From: Vibrio sp. UCD-FRSSP16_30
GTDB lineage: Bacteria > Pseudomonadota > Gammaproteobacteria > Enterobacterales > Vibrionaceae
NCBI RefSeq assembly: GCF_001676025.1
Contig: NZ_LZFW01000024.1
Coordinates: 1-64,000, forward strand
DNA length: 64,000 nt
Direction: 5' to 3'
Under the pieces are notes generated by a model. It was not told where the DNA came from. It worked only from the letters and a program-made list of their open reading frames with translations, and searched no databases. Both the position numbers and the translations under genes were made by a program. Positions 37,288 to 46,119 of the stretch are shown here, one piece after another; within the stretch, counting starts at the first letter, position 1, and each line of letters begins with the position of its first letter.

Positions 37288-37932
37288 TTGATTAATGTTT
37301 TCCTTGTAGATGATCATGAGCTTGTACGCACAGGGATAAGACGTATTATTGAAGACGTCCGTGGGATGAATGTAGCAGGGGAAGCTGAAAGTGGTGAAAA
37401 TTCTATAAAATGGTGCCGAAATAACCATGCAGATGTCATTTTAATGGACATGAATATGCCTGGTATTGGCGGCCTTGAAGCAACAAAGAAAATTTTACGT
37501 TTTAACCCAGACGTAAAAATTATCGTGTTGACGGTTCATACTGAAAACCCTTTCCCAACTAAGGTAATGCAAGCTGGCGCGTCCGGTTACCTTACAAAAG
37601 GAGCGGGCCCAGATGAAATGGTCAATGCAATTCGTATGGTAAATAGCGGTCAACGTTATATTTCACCAGAAATCGCTCAGCAGATGGCTCTTAGTCAAGT
37701 TTCCCATTCTTCTGATAATCCATTTAAGGATCTGTCAGAGCGTGAGCTACAAATCATGTTGATGATCACAAAGGGGCAAAAGGTCACGGATATTTCCGAG
37801 CAACTTAGTCTTAGCCCTAAAACAGTCAATAGCTATCGTTATAGGCTGTTTAATAAGCTCGACATCAGTGGTGATGTTGAACTGACTCATCTCGCTATTC
37901 GTCACGGAATGTTGGATACAGAGACATTGTAG
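37288..37932 (+). CDS. uvrY: Response regulator UvrY/VarA (GacA family)
   Basis: The 214-aa regulator is partner of the BarA/VarS sensor, and in vibrios it activates the Csr small RNAs that titrate CsrA. Receiver: [16 protein letters not shown] with phosphoacceptor Asp in [13 protein letters not shown] (about residue 54). LuxR-type [42 protein letters not shown] in the C-terminal third. Start is TTG, as known for enteric uvrY, with GGAG 8 bases upstream. It overlaps uvrC by one base, the classical uvrYC arrangement. Confidence 0.95.
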   Translation: MINVFLVDDHELVRTGIRRIIEDVRGMNVAGEAESGENSIKWCRNNHADVILMDMNMPGIGGLEATKKILRFNPDVKIIVLTVHTENPFPTKVMQAGASGYLTKGAGPDEMVNAIRMVNSGQRYISPEIAQQMALSQVSHSSDNPFKDLSERELQIMLMITKGQKVTDISEQLSLSPKTVNSYRYRLFNKLDISGDVELTHLAIRHGMLDTETL

Positions 37933-39764
37933 TGACAACAGAATTCGACTCAGTCGCTTTTCTCAAAACGGTTACACACCAGCCCGGCGTTTATCGAATG
38001 TATAACGCCGAGGCTGTTGTTATCTATGTGGGCAAAGCCAAAGACCTGCAAAAACGCCTTACCAGTTATTTCAGAAAAAAACTCGATAACGAAAAAACCC
38101 GTGCATTAGTCAGTCATATTGATCATATCGATGTGACCGTCACTCATACCGAAACCGAAGCGCTCATTCTTGAGCATAACTACATTAAACAGTATTTACC
38201 CAAGTACAACGTGTTGCTTCGGGATGACAAATCTTACCCTTATATTTTTATTAGCAATCACAAACATCCTAGATTGTCCCTTCATCGTGGTACTAAAAAA
38301 CGCAAAGGTGAGTATTTTGGTCCTTATCCCGATTCTGGCGCGGTGAGGCAAACCTTACATCTTTTGCAGAAAATACTTCCGGTAAGGCAGTGTGAAGACA
38401 CCATTTATGCCAATCGTTCAAGACCTTGTTTGATGTATCAAATTGGCCGTTGTGTTGCCCCTTGTATCAGTAGCATTATTTCTGATGAGGAATACGCCGA
38501 TCTCATTCAATGGGTACGTTTGTTCTTACAAGGTAAAGATCAGCAGGTCGTGGGTAAGCTGATCGAGAAAATGGATGAAGCCAGTCGCAGCTTGCACTTT
38601 GAACAAGCCGCAAAGTATCGCGATCAGATACAAGCCATTAGACGCATTCAAGAGCAGCAGTTTGTATCCGAAGACAGCTTTGATGATATTGATGTGCTCG
38701 GTTATGCCCAAGAATCTGGCGTGGCTTGTATTCACATATTGATGATTCGCCAAGGTAAAATCTTAGGTAGTCGCAGCTTTTTCCCTAAGTTGCCACACAA
38801 CAGTCAGCAAGATGAAATCTTTTACAGTTTCATTAGTCAGTATTATTTAAACCAATCTGAGGGTAGGGCGCTACCCAGTCGATTGGTGTTTGCCAGCGAT
38901 CTGTTATTGGAAGAACAACCATTTCAAGAAGCGCTCACTCAGATGGCGGGAAGACGTGTGACTTTTCACGTTAATCCAACTGGTCATCGAGGGCGTTATC
39001 TAAAGCTTGCAAATACCAATGCATTAACTGCGATCACCACCAAAATAAACCATAAGATGACCATATCTCAGCGCTTTAAAGAGCTGCAACAAGTGCTGAA
39101 TATGGAATCGATTCGTCGCATGGAATGTTTTGATATCAGTCATACCATGGGTGAAAGCACCATCGCCTCTTGTGTGGTGTTTAATCACGAAGGTCCGGTT
39201 AAGCCGGAGTATCGTCGTTATAACATTACCGGGATTATTGGCGGTGATGACTATGCGGCAATGGGACAGGTATTAGAGCGTCGTTACTCTAAGCAATTAG
39301 ACGTTGATAAAATTCCTGACATTATCTTCATTGATGGTGGTAAAGGGCAGCTCAACCGCGCCATAGAGATTATTTCTAAGTATTGGGAACAATGGCCAAA
39401 ACGTCCTAGACTTATCGGTATTGCTAAAGGTGTGACGCGTAAACCCGGCTTAGAAACCATGATTACCGCAGAAGGTGATGAATTTAATCTAGCCAGCGAC
39501 GCACCAGCACTGCATTTAATGCAGCACATTCGTGATGAGAGCCATAATCATGCCATTGCCGGGCATAGAGCCAAACGAGGTAAAACTCGTCGTACAAGTG
39601 CTCTTGAAGGGATTGAAGGCGTAGGCCCGAAACGCAGACAAGCACTACTAAAATACATGGGTGGTCTTCAAGAACTGAAGAGGGCGACCGCTGAAGAAAT
39701 AGCCAAAGTACCAGGTATCAGTAATTCTTTAGCAGAAAAGATTGTTCAAGCGTTGCAACACTAA
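37932..39764 (+). CDS. uvrC: Excinuclease ABC subunit C
   Basis: The 610-aa dual-incision nuclease works with UvrA/UvrB in nucleotide excision repair. The GIY-YIG domain is at the N-terminus ([20 protein letters not shown], 3' incision). Then come a Cys-containing region ([15 protein letters not shown]), a UVR domain binding UvrB (about residues 203-238), an RNase H-like 5' incision domain ([22 protein letters not shown]) and C-terminal helix-hairpin-helix motifs ([19 protein letters not shown]). The GTG start overlaps the uvrY stop. Confidence 0.97.
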   Translation: MTTEFDSVAFLKTVTHQPGVYRMYNAEAVVIYVGKAKDLQKRLTSYFRKKLDNEKTRALVSHIDHIDVTVTHTETEALILEHNYIKQYLPKYNVLLRDDKSYPYIFISNHKHPRLSLHRGTKKRKGEYFGPYPDSGAVRQTLHLLQKILPVRQCEDTIYANRSRPCLMYQIGRCVAPCISSIISDEEYADLIQWVRLFLQGKDQQVVGKLIEKMDEASRSLHFEQAAKYRDQIQAIRRIQEQQFVSEDSFDDIDVLGYAQESGVACIHILMIRQGKILGSRSFFPKLPHNSQQDEIFYSFISQYYLNQSEGRALPSRLVFASDLLLEEQPFQEALTQMAGRRVTFHVNPTGHRGRYLKLANTNALTAITTKINHKMTISQRFKELQQVLNMESIRRMECFDISHTMGESTIASCVVFNHEGPVKPEYRRYNITGIIGGDDYAAMGQVLERRYSKQLDVDKIPDIIFIDGGKGQLNRAIEIISKYWEQWPKRPRLIGIAKGVTRKPGLETMITAEGDEFNLASDAPALHLMQHIRDESHNHAIAGHRAKRGKTRRTSALEGIEGVGPKRRQALLKYMGGLQELKRATAEEIAKVPGISNSLAEKIVQALQH

Positions 39765-39841
39765 CTAAAATCCCGCAACATTAGGGATATACCTAAAGCC
39801 AAATGAGCACGTTAAAATTACGTGCCTTCAGAGTAAATAAA

Positions 39842-40396
39842 ATGCGATTTACTATCCCAAATATTCTTACCTTGCTTCGCTTATTTTTGATCCCAGTGTT
39901 TGTCATTGCGTTCTATCTGCCTTTTACTTGGGCTCCTTTTGTCGCAGCGATGATTTTTTGGGTCGCCGGTTTTACCGATTGGCTTGACGGACTGTTGGCT
40001 CGAAAACTAGGACAAACTTCTCGTTTCGGTGCATTTTTAGATCCGGTAGCAGACAAAGTGATGGTGGCGACGGCGCTATTGTTGATTGCAGAGCACTACA
40101 ATACGATTTGGATTACCATTCCCGCCATTATCATGATCTCTCGAGAAATCATTATTTCGGCATTAAGAGAGTGGATGGCTGAAATAGGTAAACGTTCAAA
40201 TGTCGCAGTATCGTGGATAGGTAAAGTCAAAACGTTTTCACAAATGTTTGCGCTTTGGGTTCTCATCTGGCGTTATGACGATTGGATGATTTGGATAGGT
40301 TACTTGGCATTGTTTGTGGCTACCGTTCTCACTCTTTGGTCAATGATGCAGTATTTGAATGCAGCCAAAGATGATTTATTGAATGCCGATGAATAA
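39842..40396 (+). CDS. pgsA: CDP-diacylglycerol-glycerol-3-phosphate 3-phosphatidyltransferase
   Basis: This inner-membrane enzyme makes phosphatidylglycerol phosphate. The CDP-alcohol phosphotransferase signature appears as [27 protein letters not shown] (in two parts, about residues 43-70) with the conserved Asp residues. I start at the ATG at 39842 ([13 protein letters not shown], 184 aa), the usual N-terminus. The frame is open 13 codons earlier. It follows uvrC in the same direction, as in many gammaproteobacteria. Confidence 0.95.
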   Translation: MRFTIPNILTLLRLFLIPVFVIAFYLPFTWAPFVAAMIFWVAGFTDWLDGLLARKLGQTSRFGAFLDPVADKVMVATALLLIAEHYNTIWITIPAIIMISREIIISALREWMAEIGKRSNVAVSWIGKVKTFSQMFALWVLIWRYDDWMIWIGYLALFVATVLTLWSMMQYLNAAKDDLLNADE

Positions 40397-40404
40397 ATAA
40401 CAAT

Positions 40405-40435
40405 AAAAAAACCAGCGAAAGCTGGTTTTTTTTAT
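40405..40435 (+). terminator. Terminator after pgsA
   Basis: AAAAAACCAGC-GAAA-GCTGGTTTTTTTT is a strong hairpin with A-run and T-run. Confidence 0.92.
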
Positions 40436-40629
40436 ATTTTTAACTCTACAACCCCGTATTTTCATCCATTTGCATCTGTTACCAGAGCAAACAAAGAGTT
40501 ACTTTGAAATACGCTGAAGAAAAATAATACAATTCTGGCGGAATTTAACCAGTTTTTGATACTTATCTAACCATCTTTCACAGGTTTGATTGTAAAGCGA
40601 GCAAACGAATCATATTTCGAAAAATTTTA

Positions 40630-40665
40630 TTGACTCACAGGGTCTAATCCGTAAAATGCCACCCC
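40630..40665 (+). promoter_or_regulatory. Promoter of the tRNA array
   Basis: TTGACT (40630-40635), a 16-bp spacer and TAAAAT (40652-40657) are followed by a GC-rich stretch GCCACCCC. A GC-rich discriminator is typical of stable-RNA promoters under stringent control. It lies about 40 bp before the first tRNA. Confidence 0.75.
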
Positions 40666-40698
40666 GTACCCAAGAGGAATTACCTCAACAAGTACAAC

Positions 40699-40772
40699 GG
40701 CGCCTTGGCAGAGTGGCTATGCAGCGGATTGCAAATCCGTGGACCTCGGTTCGATTCCGGGAGGCGCCTCCA
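40699..40772 (+). tRNA. tRNA-Cys (GCA)
   Basis: A full cloverleaf can be drawn. Anticodon loop TTGCAAA (anticodon GCA), T-loop GTTCGATTCC region, encoded CCA end. Acceptor GGCGCCT pairs with AGGCGCC. Confidence 0.97.
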
Positions 40773-40791
40773 TTCTCTTTTAGAGAATAAT

Positions 40792-40867
40792 GCGACACTA
40801 GCTCAGTTGGTAGAGCGCAACCTTGCCAAGGTTGAGGTCACGAGTTCGAACCTCGTGTGTCGCTCCA
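40792..40867 (+). tRNA. tRNA-Gly (GCC), copy 1
   Basis: Acceptor GCGACAC / GTGTCGC, anticodon loop TTGCCAA (GCC), T-arm GAGTTCGAACCTC, encoded CCA. Confidence 0.97.
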
Positions 40868-40942
40868 AATTACAAATTATAAGATAGTGAACGTAAGTTC
40901 GGTATCGAAGATGGTGTCTTACCCATCGCAACAAGTTTGCGT

Positions 40943-41029
40943 GCCCTGGTGGTGGAATTGGTAGACACAAGGGATTTAAAATCCCTCGGCGTTCGCGCTG
41001 TGCCGGTTCAAGTCCGGCCCGGGGCACCA
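40943..41029 (+). tRNA. tRNA-Leu (TAA), copy 1
   Basis: This class II tRNA of 87 nt has a long variable arm (CGGCGTTCGCGCTG). Anticodon loop TTTAAAA (TAA). Encoded CCA end. Confidence 0.96.
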
Positions 41030-41059
41030 TCTATTTTATGTTCTTCTAAAGAACATATT

Positions 41060-41135
41060 GCGACACTAGCTCAGTTGGTAGAGCGCAACCTTGCCAAGGT
41101 TGAGGTCACGAGTTCGAACCTCGTGTGTCGCTCCA
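41060..41135 (+). tRNA. tRNA-Gly (GCC), copy 2
   Basis: Identical in sequence to the copy at 40792-40867. Confidence 0.97.
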
Positions 41136-41177
41136 AATTAAAAAATGAAATACCAAGTTCATTTTAAAAAAGAATAT

Positions 41178-41251
41178 GGCGCCTTGGCAGAGTGGCTATG
41201 CAGCGGATTGCAAATCCGTGGACCTCGGTTCGATTCCGGGAGGCGCCTCCA
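41178..41251 (+). tRNA. tRNA-Cys (GCA), copy 2
   Basis: Identical to the tRNA-Cys at 40699-40772. Confidence 0.97.
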
Positions 41252-41268
41252 TTATTCTTGAAAGTTAT

Positions 41269-41344
41269 GCGACACTAGCTCAGTTGGTAGAGCGCAACCT
41301 TGCCAAGGTTGAGGTCACGAGTTCGAACCTCGTGTGTCGCTCCA
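41269..41344 (+). tRNA. tRNA-Gly (GCC), copy 3
   Basis: Identical to the other intact tRNA-Gly copies. Confidence 0.97.
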
Positions 41345-41355
41345 AATTTGAATAT

Positions 41356-41444
41356 AACTACTAACTCAGTTGGTAGAGCGTAACCTTGCCAAGGTTGAGG
41401 TCACGCTTATGTTCAAGGGAAAGCGAACCTCGTGTGTCGCTCCA
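41356..41444 (+). pseudogene. Broken tRNA-Gly copy with hairpin insertion in the T-arm (1)
   Basis: The D-arm, anticodon arm (still GCC) and 3' end with CCA match tRNA-Gly. However, the 5' acceptor strand is replaced and no longer pairs with GTGTCGC. The T-arm segment GAGTT is replaced by a longer stretch (CTTATGTTCAAGGGAAAG) that can form a CGCTT/AAGCG hairpin. It should not give a working tRNA. The copy at about 41772-41854 carries the same insertion. Confidence 0.85.
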
Positions 41445-41512
41445 AATTATAAGATAGTGAACGTAAGTTCGTTATTGAAGATGGTGTCTTACCCATCGCA
41501 ACAAGTTTGCGT

Positions 41513-41599
41513 GCCCTGGTGGTGGAATTGGTAGACACAAGGGATTTAAAATCCCTCGGCGTTCGCGCTGTGCCGGTTCAAGTCCGGCCCGGGGCACCA
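41513..41599 (+). tRNA. tRNA-Leu (TAA), copy 2
   Basis: Identical to the tRNA-Leu at 40943-41029. Confidence 0.96.
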
Positions 41600-41630
41600 T
41601 CTATTTTTATGTTCTTTAAAAGAACATATT

Positions 41631-41706
41631 GCGACACTAGCTCAGTTGGTAGAGCGCAACCTTGCCAAGGTTGAGGTCACGAGTTCGAACCTCGTGTGTC
41701 GCTCCA
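41631..41706 (+). tRNA. tRNA-Gly (GCC), copy 4
   Basis: Identical to the other intact tRNA-Gly copies. A terminator follows directly, so it is the last working gene of the array. Confidence 0.97.
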
Positions 41707-41711
41707 TATAT

Positions 41712-41744
41712 AAAAGCCTCAGTAGAAATGCTGAGGCTTTTTTT
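41712..41744 (+). terminator. Terminator of the tRNA array
   Basis: AAAAGCCTCAG-TAGAAATG-CTGAGGCTTTTTTT: an 8-9 bp stem with T-run. Confidence 0.92.
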
Positions 41745-41771
41745 ATGCTTGTAATTTACAGAGTCTTCATG

Positions 41772-41854
41772 CCTATCAGTTGGTAGAGCGCAACCTTGCC
41801 AAGGTTGAGGTCAGGCTTATGTTCAAGGGAAAGCGAACCTCGTGTGTCGCTCCA
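41772..41854 (+). pseudogene. Broken tRNA-Gly copy with hairpin insertion in the T-arm (2)
   Basis: This copy lies after the array terminator and has lost the 5' acceptor strand and part of the D-stem. The anticodon arm is intact. The T-arm carries the same extra stretch as the copy at 41356-41444, and the CCA end is kept. A second terminator (41863-41894) almost identical to the first follows, so the whole 'tRNA-Gly plus terminator' end of the array has been duplicated. Confidence 0.82.
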
Positions 41855-41862
41855 TATATATG

Positions 41863-41894
41863 AAAGCCTTAGCAGAAATGCTAAGGCTTTTTTT
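41863..41894 (+). terminator. Second, duplicated terminator
   Basis: AAAGCCTTAGC-AGAAAT-GCTAAGGCTTTTTTTT differs from the terminator at 41712-41744 by compensating base changes (CTCAG/CTGAG versus CTTAG/CTAAG). The group II intron begins right after its T-run. Confidence 0.9.
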
Positions 41895-42746
41895 GTTTGC
41901 CCAGCGAAGCTGGCAAACCCGTCAGGTTGAAAGAAACCTGAATCACCCCGACTGAGGGGAAGATAATCCGAATCGCAAGGGCGTTGCTGGCTAACGGCAG
42001 GGTCTGAAGGAAGCGATAGGAAGTTAACAGTACACAACGCAAGTAAACCTGCTTCGGCAGTATAGGTGGGTAAGCGTCCGAAATAGCGCGAAGCCCTATA
42101 CTCAGTCAGACCTATGCTGTGTTTGAGGGTGGCATTGTTAACAGGGAGCGAGTGCAGTAACTGGGGAAGCCTGGCATCACATCCGGGCAAATGCCGGAGG
42201 CGTCTATCAAGATGAGACTCAAGATGCACGTTTGGTGTGAGGTGGCAGATGAATCCGTAGTAGTGAGTAAGGCTCAGCCAGAGAAGCCCAGTAATGGTGT
42301 GGAGGATAAAACTGAGCTGACTGTCAGCATTATGTCTGGTGGAGCATTGACTAGCCAAAAGCTTATCAGTGTTGCGAAGGGAGGAAGTACACTTTAAGTT
42401 ATCTGATGACAGTGAATATTGGAGTAAGGGTACACAAGCCGCTTGATCAGCGGGGTACGTCAAACTGGTTCCTTTAGGAATAAAGTACTGGTGAGAATGA
42501 CCGTACATTGGAAGTAACTGTGACAACATGTTGGTAGATTGCCACTGAGCTAGAACGCCGCATCTCACAGAGAATTTTACCAGCTTACACAGTAGGAACT
42601 GAAACAAGGCTGCGCTCACTGAGGGAGCATATGCTTTCGAAGAGAGTTACTTTAAAAAGTAAGTGGAGTGTGCATGAGCCGTATACGAGGTCCGTACGTA
42701 CGGTTCTGTGAGAGGGATGAGGCGGCAACGCCTCACCCTACTCGAT
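41895..42746 (+). mobile_element. ORF-less group II intron
   Basis: The 5' end has typical domain I sequence (GCCCAGCGAAGCTGGCAAAC, then GTCAGGTTGAAAGAAACCTG and ATCACCCCGACTGAGGGGAA). The 3' end has a recognisable domain V at 42676-42707 (GAGCCGTA...CGTACGGTTCT, with the AGC triad and CG bulge) and a domain VI hairpin TGAGGCG-GCAA-CGCCTCA (42719-42736) before the end CTCGAT. Domain IV holds no reverse transcriptase: all plus-strand frames are short. The 5' end reads GTTTG instead of the GTGYG consensus and the domain V loop is unusual, so it may be decaying. It sits directly after a terminator T-run, a known insertion preference of class C introns, but I cannot assign the class. Confidence 0.85.
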
Positions 42747-42859
42747 ATGCTTAAATATAAAAATGTTAGCCATGAAACATTTTGAAAACAATAGCGATGT
42801 ATAAATCGAATGATTATGAGTATTGCTGTTGCTATCTTCTTGTTTTCTTGCTAAATTCC

Positions 42860-43010
42860 CGCGCAATCTCGGAGAGCTCTGGGGGACACGCGTAATAAGC
42901 ATTCTAAGCTGATTGTGATATTACGTAGGGTAGGTATCAAACGGCCATCGTTTGATAGATGGGAATGACCATGTCAGTGATGACATCGAAATAGGCACCC
43001 AACATGTATC
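42860..43010 (+). ncRNA. Structured leader RNA upstream of the norspermidine operon (DABA-DC-AT-like)
   Basis: Two perfect hairpins, TATCAAACG-GCCAT-CGTTTGATA (42935-42957) and ATGTCA-GTGA-TGACAT (42971-42986), are enclosed by GGGT (42928-42931) pairing with ACCC (42997-43000), forming a three-way junction. More stems follow before the gene: CTGTCA-CGTC-TGACAG near 43073-43088 and CTCTC-TTT-GAGAG at 43118-43130. From memory, a candidate cis-regulatory RNA called 'DABA-DC-AT' has been described upstream of this very gene type in vibrios. I identify this region with it by position and structure, not by alignment. The limits given are approximate. Confidence 0.6.
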
Positions 43011-43215
43011 AATCTAATCTGACAATCAGCTTTGTTCTTCCGGCGTACAGTATTATTACTGAGCCTTGATCTGTCACGTCTGACAGTTCACCCCAAAGTT
43101 ACTAATTTCTTTATCTTCTCTCTTTGAGAGAGGTTTACGTACAATCTTTTTGTAATGCGTTAGGCCCTTTTTACTAATGGTCTTGGGCAACTACTACTCC
43201 AATTTAGGTAAATCT

Positions 43216-46107
43216 ATGAGTTCTGCATTTGAATTTGAGATATCAGCAACCAATGCTGTGTTTTCAAGTGATGTTCCTGTTGTTGAAGGCCTTTATGACC
43301 TCACTCCAGATCAAATGTTAATTGATCAAGCTGAGCATGAATCTGAGGTTCGTTCATACCCTCGTCGTCTTCCCCTTGCCATTAAGCGTGCTTATGGCGC
43401 GTTGGTTGAAGATACTCGCGGTCAAATGTTTTTAGACTGTTTGGCAGGCGCGGGTACTTTGGTGCTTGGCTATAACCATCCAGAAATTAATCATGCTTTG
43501 AAAGAGCAGCTTGAAAGTGGACTGCCGTATCAAACTCTTGATATGACAACACCCGCTAAAGATACCTTTATCAAGCGAGTAAAAGCGTTTTTGCCTGAAG
43601 ACTTTGCTAAAAACTCGGCAATTCAGTTCTGTGGTCCTTCTGGTGCTGATGCAGTAGAAGCGGCGATTAAATTGGCGAAGCAAACCACAGGTCGTAACAC
43701 CGTATTTGCCTTCCGTGGTGCCTATCATGGCATGACTAACGGCACTATGGGCATGATGGGTAACTTAGGCACCAAAGCGCGCCGTACTGGCTTAATGTCA
43801 GACGTACACTTCATGCCATTTCCATATAACTTGCGCTGCCCGTTTGGTTTAGGCGGTGATGCAGGTGCTAAAGCAAGCATCCGTTATATGGAACGTCTGC
43901 TTAACGATGATGAGTCGGGCATTATGAAGCCTGCCGCTATTTTTGTAGAGACAGTGCAAGGCGAGGGCGGCGTGATCCCAGCCCCAGCATTTTGGCTACG
44001 CGAACTACGCCGCATTTGTGATGAGCACAATATCTTATTGGTGCTTGACGAAATTCAATGTGGCGTGGGTAAAACTGGTTATAACTTCGCTTTTGAAGAA
44101 GCAGGTATTAACCCTGACATCTTGTGTCTTTCTAAGGCAATTGGCGGCGGTTTACCGATGTCATTGCTGGTGTTTAAAAAAGAAAATGACACTTGGAACG
44201 CTGGAGAGCATACCGGAACGTTCCGTGGTAACCAGTTAGCGATGGTGACCGGTGCTAAAGCCCTTGAGATCATTGAGCGTGATAACCTTGTTGAACATGC
44301 TGCAAAAGCAGGTCAGTACTTACGTGAAGGCTTAGAAGCCATTCAGCGTCGCGTTAACTGCATTGCAGAAGTGCGTGGTAAAGGTTTGATGCTTGGCGTT
44401 GAGATTGTAAAACCAAGCGGTGAATGCAACAAATTTGGTGAGCGTATTGCCGATGGCGACCTAACGCTTGCCATACAGCGCGCCGCACTTGAGCGTGGCT
44501 TGATGGTCGAAAAAGGCGGTCGTGATGGCAGTGTTATTCGCTTCCTTCCTCCTATTATCATCTCTTACGCGCAAATCGACTTTGCGTTGAAAACCATGCA
44601 GGAGGCGATTTTAGCCGCAGGCGGTTCTCCTAAAGATCCTGAGCCGACCGATAAGCAGTGGCAACAACATTTTGTGCATACTGGCGCAGAAGGCGCAGAT
44701 GAGTTCGCTAAAGTCATGCATCACACAGTGGATGCGATGAAGTCGGTTTTTGCCGCGGTCGATAAACCATATTCTGGGATGAACCCGCAACAACTTGAAG
44801 CGAAAATCAATGAAGTTGATCTTAATTCTGGTAATCAAGATCTTACGCAAGTTGTCGATACTACTGCCGAATTAGTCGCTAAAAACTCAATTATGGTGCA
44901 ACACCCTAATTGTATTGCGCATTTACATACGCCTCCTATGATGCCGGCGATTGCGGCAGAAGCGATGATTGCAACACTCAATCAATCGATGGATTCATGG
45001 GATCAAGCCTCTGCTGCAACTTACGTTGAGCAAAAAGTGGTGGATTGGCTGTGCGAGCAATACCAAATGGGCGAAGCCTCTGATGGCGTATTTACCAGTG
45101 GCGGCACGCAAAGCAACCAAATGGGTCTGCTTCTAGCTCGCGATTGGTTTGCAGATGTCACCAGTCAACATTCTATTCAAAAGCTTGGCAACCCAGACTA
45201 TGCAGACAAACTGCGTATCTTTTGCTCTGACAAGTCTCATTTCACCGTGCAAAAATCAGCGGCGTGGATGGGGTTGGGCGAAAAATCAGTGGTGTGTATT
45301 GCAACCTTTGAAGATGGCAGCATAGATACCCAGGCTCTTGCCGATGCCGTCACTAAAGCTAAAAGTGAAGGTCTAATGCCGTTTGCTATGGTAGCCACTG
45401 CGGGCACAACCGATCACGGCGCCATCGATGACATTAACGCGATGGTCGATATCGCCAAACGCGAAAATCTGTGGCTGCATGTGGATGGCGCGTACGGCGG
45501 GGCATTAATCCTCAGCAGTCATAAGCATCGTCTGCAAGGCATAGAAAAAGCCGATTCTGTATCGGTAGATTTCCATAAGCTGTTTTATCAAACAATCAGC
45601 TGTGGCTCGCTACTGGTCAAAGACAAAGCCAACTTTAACTATCTATTGCATCACGCTGACTACTTAAATCGTGAGCATGATGAATTGCCAAACTTGGTTG
45701 ATAAAACCATGGCGACCACTAAGCGTTTTGACGCGCTAAAAGTGTACATGACCATGCAAAACGTGGGTCCTAAAACACTAGGCGCAATGTACGACCATTT
45801 GCTTGAGCAAACACAGCAAGTCGCCAGCATGGTGAAAAAGCACGCTATGTTTGAGCTGTTGGCAACGCCTTCACTTTCAACCGTATTGTTCCGTTGCAAG
45901 CACCTTGATGCTGGTCGCTTAGATAAGCTAAATCAACAAGTGCGTATTGAAGCATTAGTTCGCGGCGTTGCAGTATTAGGTGAAACCATTGTGAATGGTC
46001 ATTCTGCGCTTAAATTTACAATTTTAAATCCGTGTCTGACCTTGTCGGATTTCGAAACATTATTAAATGACATTGATAAGCTAGCGGTAGAGCTAGCGGC
46101 ACAATAA
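43216..46107 (+). CDS. Fused diaminobutyrate-2-oxoglutarate aminotransferase / diaminobutyrate decarboxylase
   Basis: This is a bifunctional PLP enzyme of 963 aa (start at the ATG at 43216, with AGG 10 bases upstream; the frame is open 13 codons earlier). The N-terminal half (to about 450) is a class III aminotransferase: FCGPSGADAVEAAIKLAK, LVLDEIQCGVGKTG, and PLP Lys in LSKAIGGGLPMS (about residue 307). The C-terminal half (about 540-963) is a group II decarboxylase: FTSGGTQSNQMGLLLARD, HVDGAYGG, and PLP Lys in SVDFHKLFYQ (about 787). Together they make 1,3-diaminopropane from aspartate semialdehyde via 2,4-diaminobutyrate, the precursor of norspermidine. The fusion is typical of vibrios. 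Confidence 0.95.
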   Translation: MSSAFEFEISATNAVFSSDVPVVEGLYDLTPDQMLIDQAEHESEVRSYPRRLPLAIKRAYGALVEDTRGQMFLDCLAGAGTLVLGYNHPEINHALKEQLESGLPYQTLDMTTPAKDTFIKRVKAFLPEDFAKNSAIQFCGPSGADAVEAAIKLAKQTTGRNTVFAFRGAYHGMTNGTMGMMGNLGTKARRTGLMSDVHFMPFPYNLRCPFGLGGDAGAKASIRYMERLLNDDESGIMKPAAIFVETVQGEGGVIPAPAFWLRELRRICDEHNILLVLDEIQCGVGKTGYNFAFEEAGINPDILCLSKAIGGGLPMSLLVFKKENDTWNAGEHTGTFRGNQLAMVTGAKALEIIERDNLVEHAAKAGQYLREGLEAIQRRVNCIAEVRGKGLMLGVEIVKPSGECNKFGERIADGDLTLAIQRAALERGLMVEKGGRDGSVIRFLPPIIISYAQIDFALKTMQEAILAAGGSPKDPEPTDKQWQQHFVHTGAEGADEFAKVMHHTVDAMKSVFAAVDKPYSGMNPQQLEAKINEVDLNSGNQDLTQVVDTTAELVAKNSIMVQHPNCIAHLHTPPMMPAIAAEAMIATLNQSMDSWDQASAATYVEQKVVDWLCEQYQMGEASDGVFTSGGTQSNQMGLLLARDWFADVTSQHSIQKLGNPDYADKLRIFCSDKSHFTVQKSAAWMGLGEKSVVCIATFEDGSIDTQALADAVTKAKSEGLMPFAMVATAGTTDHGAIDDINAMVDIAKRENLWLHVDGAYGGALILSSHKHRLQGIEKADSVSVDFHKLFYQTISCGSLLVKDKANFNYLLHHADYLNREHDELPNLVDKTMATTKRFDALKVYMTMQNVGPKTLGAMYDHLLEQTQQVASMVKKHAMFELLATPSLSTVLFRCKHLDAGRLDKLNQQVRIEALVRGVAVLGETIVNGHSALKFTILNPCLTLSDFETLLNDIDKLAVELAAQ

Positions 46108-46119
46108 AGGAAATACAAA

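Larger units (their letters stand above)
40871..41135 (+). repeat. Leu-Gly tRNA duplication unit, copy 1
   Basis: The spacer beginning ATTATAAGATAGTGAACGTA with tRNA-Leu and tRNA-Gly recurs at 41446-41706 with only a few differences in the spacers. It is a recent tandem duplication inside the array. Confidence 0.9.
41446..41706 (+). repeat. Leu-Gly tRNA duplication unit, copy 2
   Basis: Second copy of the unit at 40871-41135 (spacer, tRNA-Leu, tRNA-Gly). Confidence 0.9.

Noticed and set aside
40705..41364. Several 60-76-codon frames within the tRNA array
   Set aside because: They read through tRNA genes (for example frames spelling the tRNA-Cys and tRNA-Gly sequences) and repeat with each tRNA copy.
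41756..42619. A 287-codon frame on the minus strand across the second tRNA-Gly remnant and the intron
   Set aside because: It is antisense to tRNA and group II intron sequence, has no recognisable domain, and the plus strand explains the region.
44611..44850. Antisense frames inside the fused diaminobutyrate enzyme gene
   Set aside because: Shadow frames of a well conserved coding sequence without ribosome sites.
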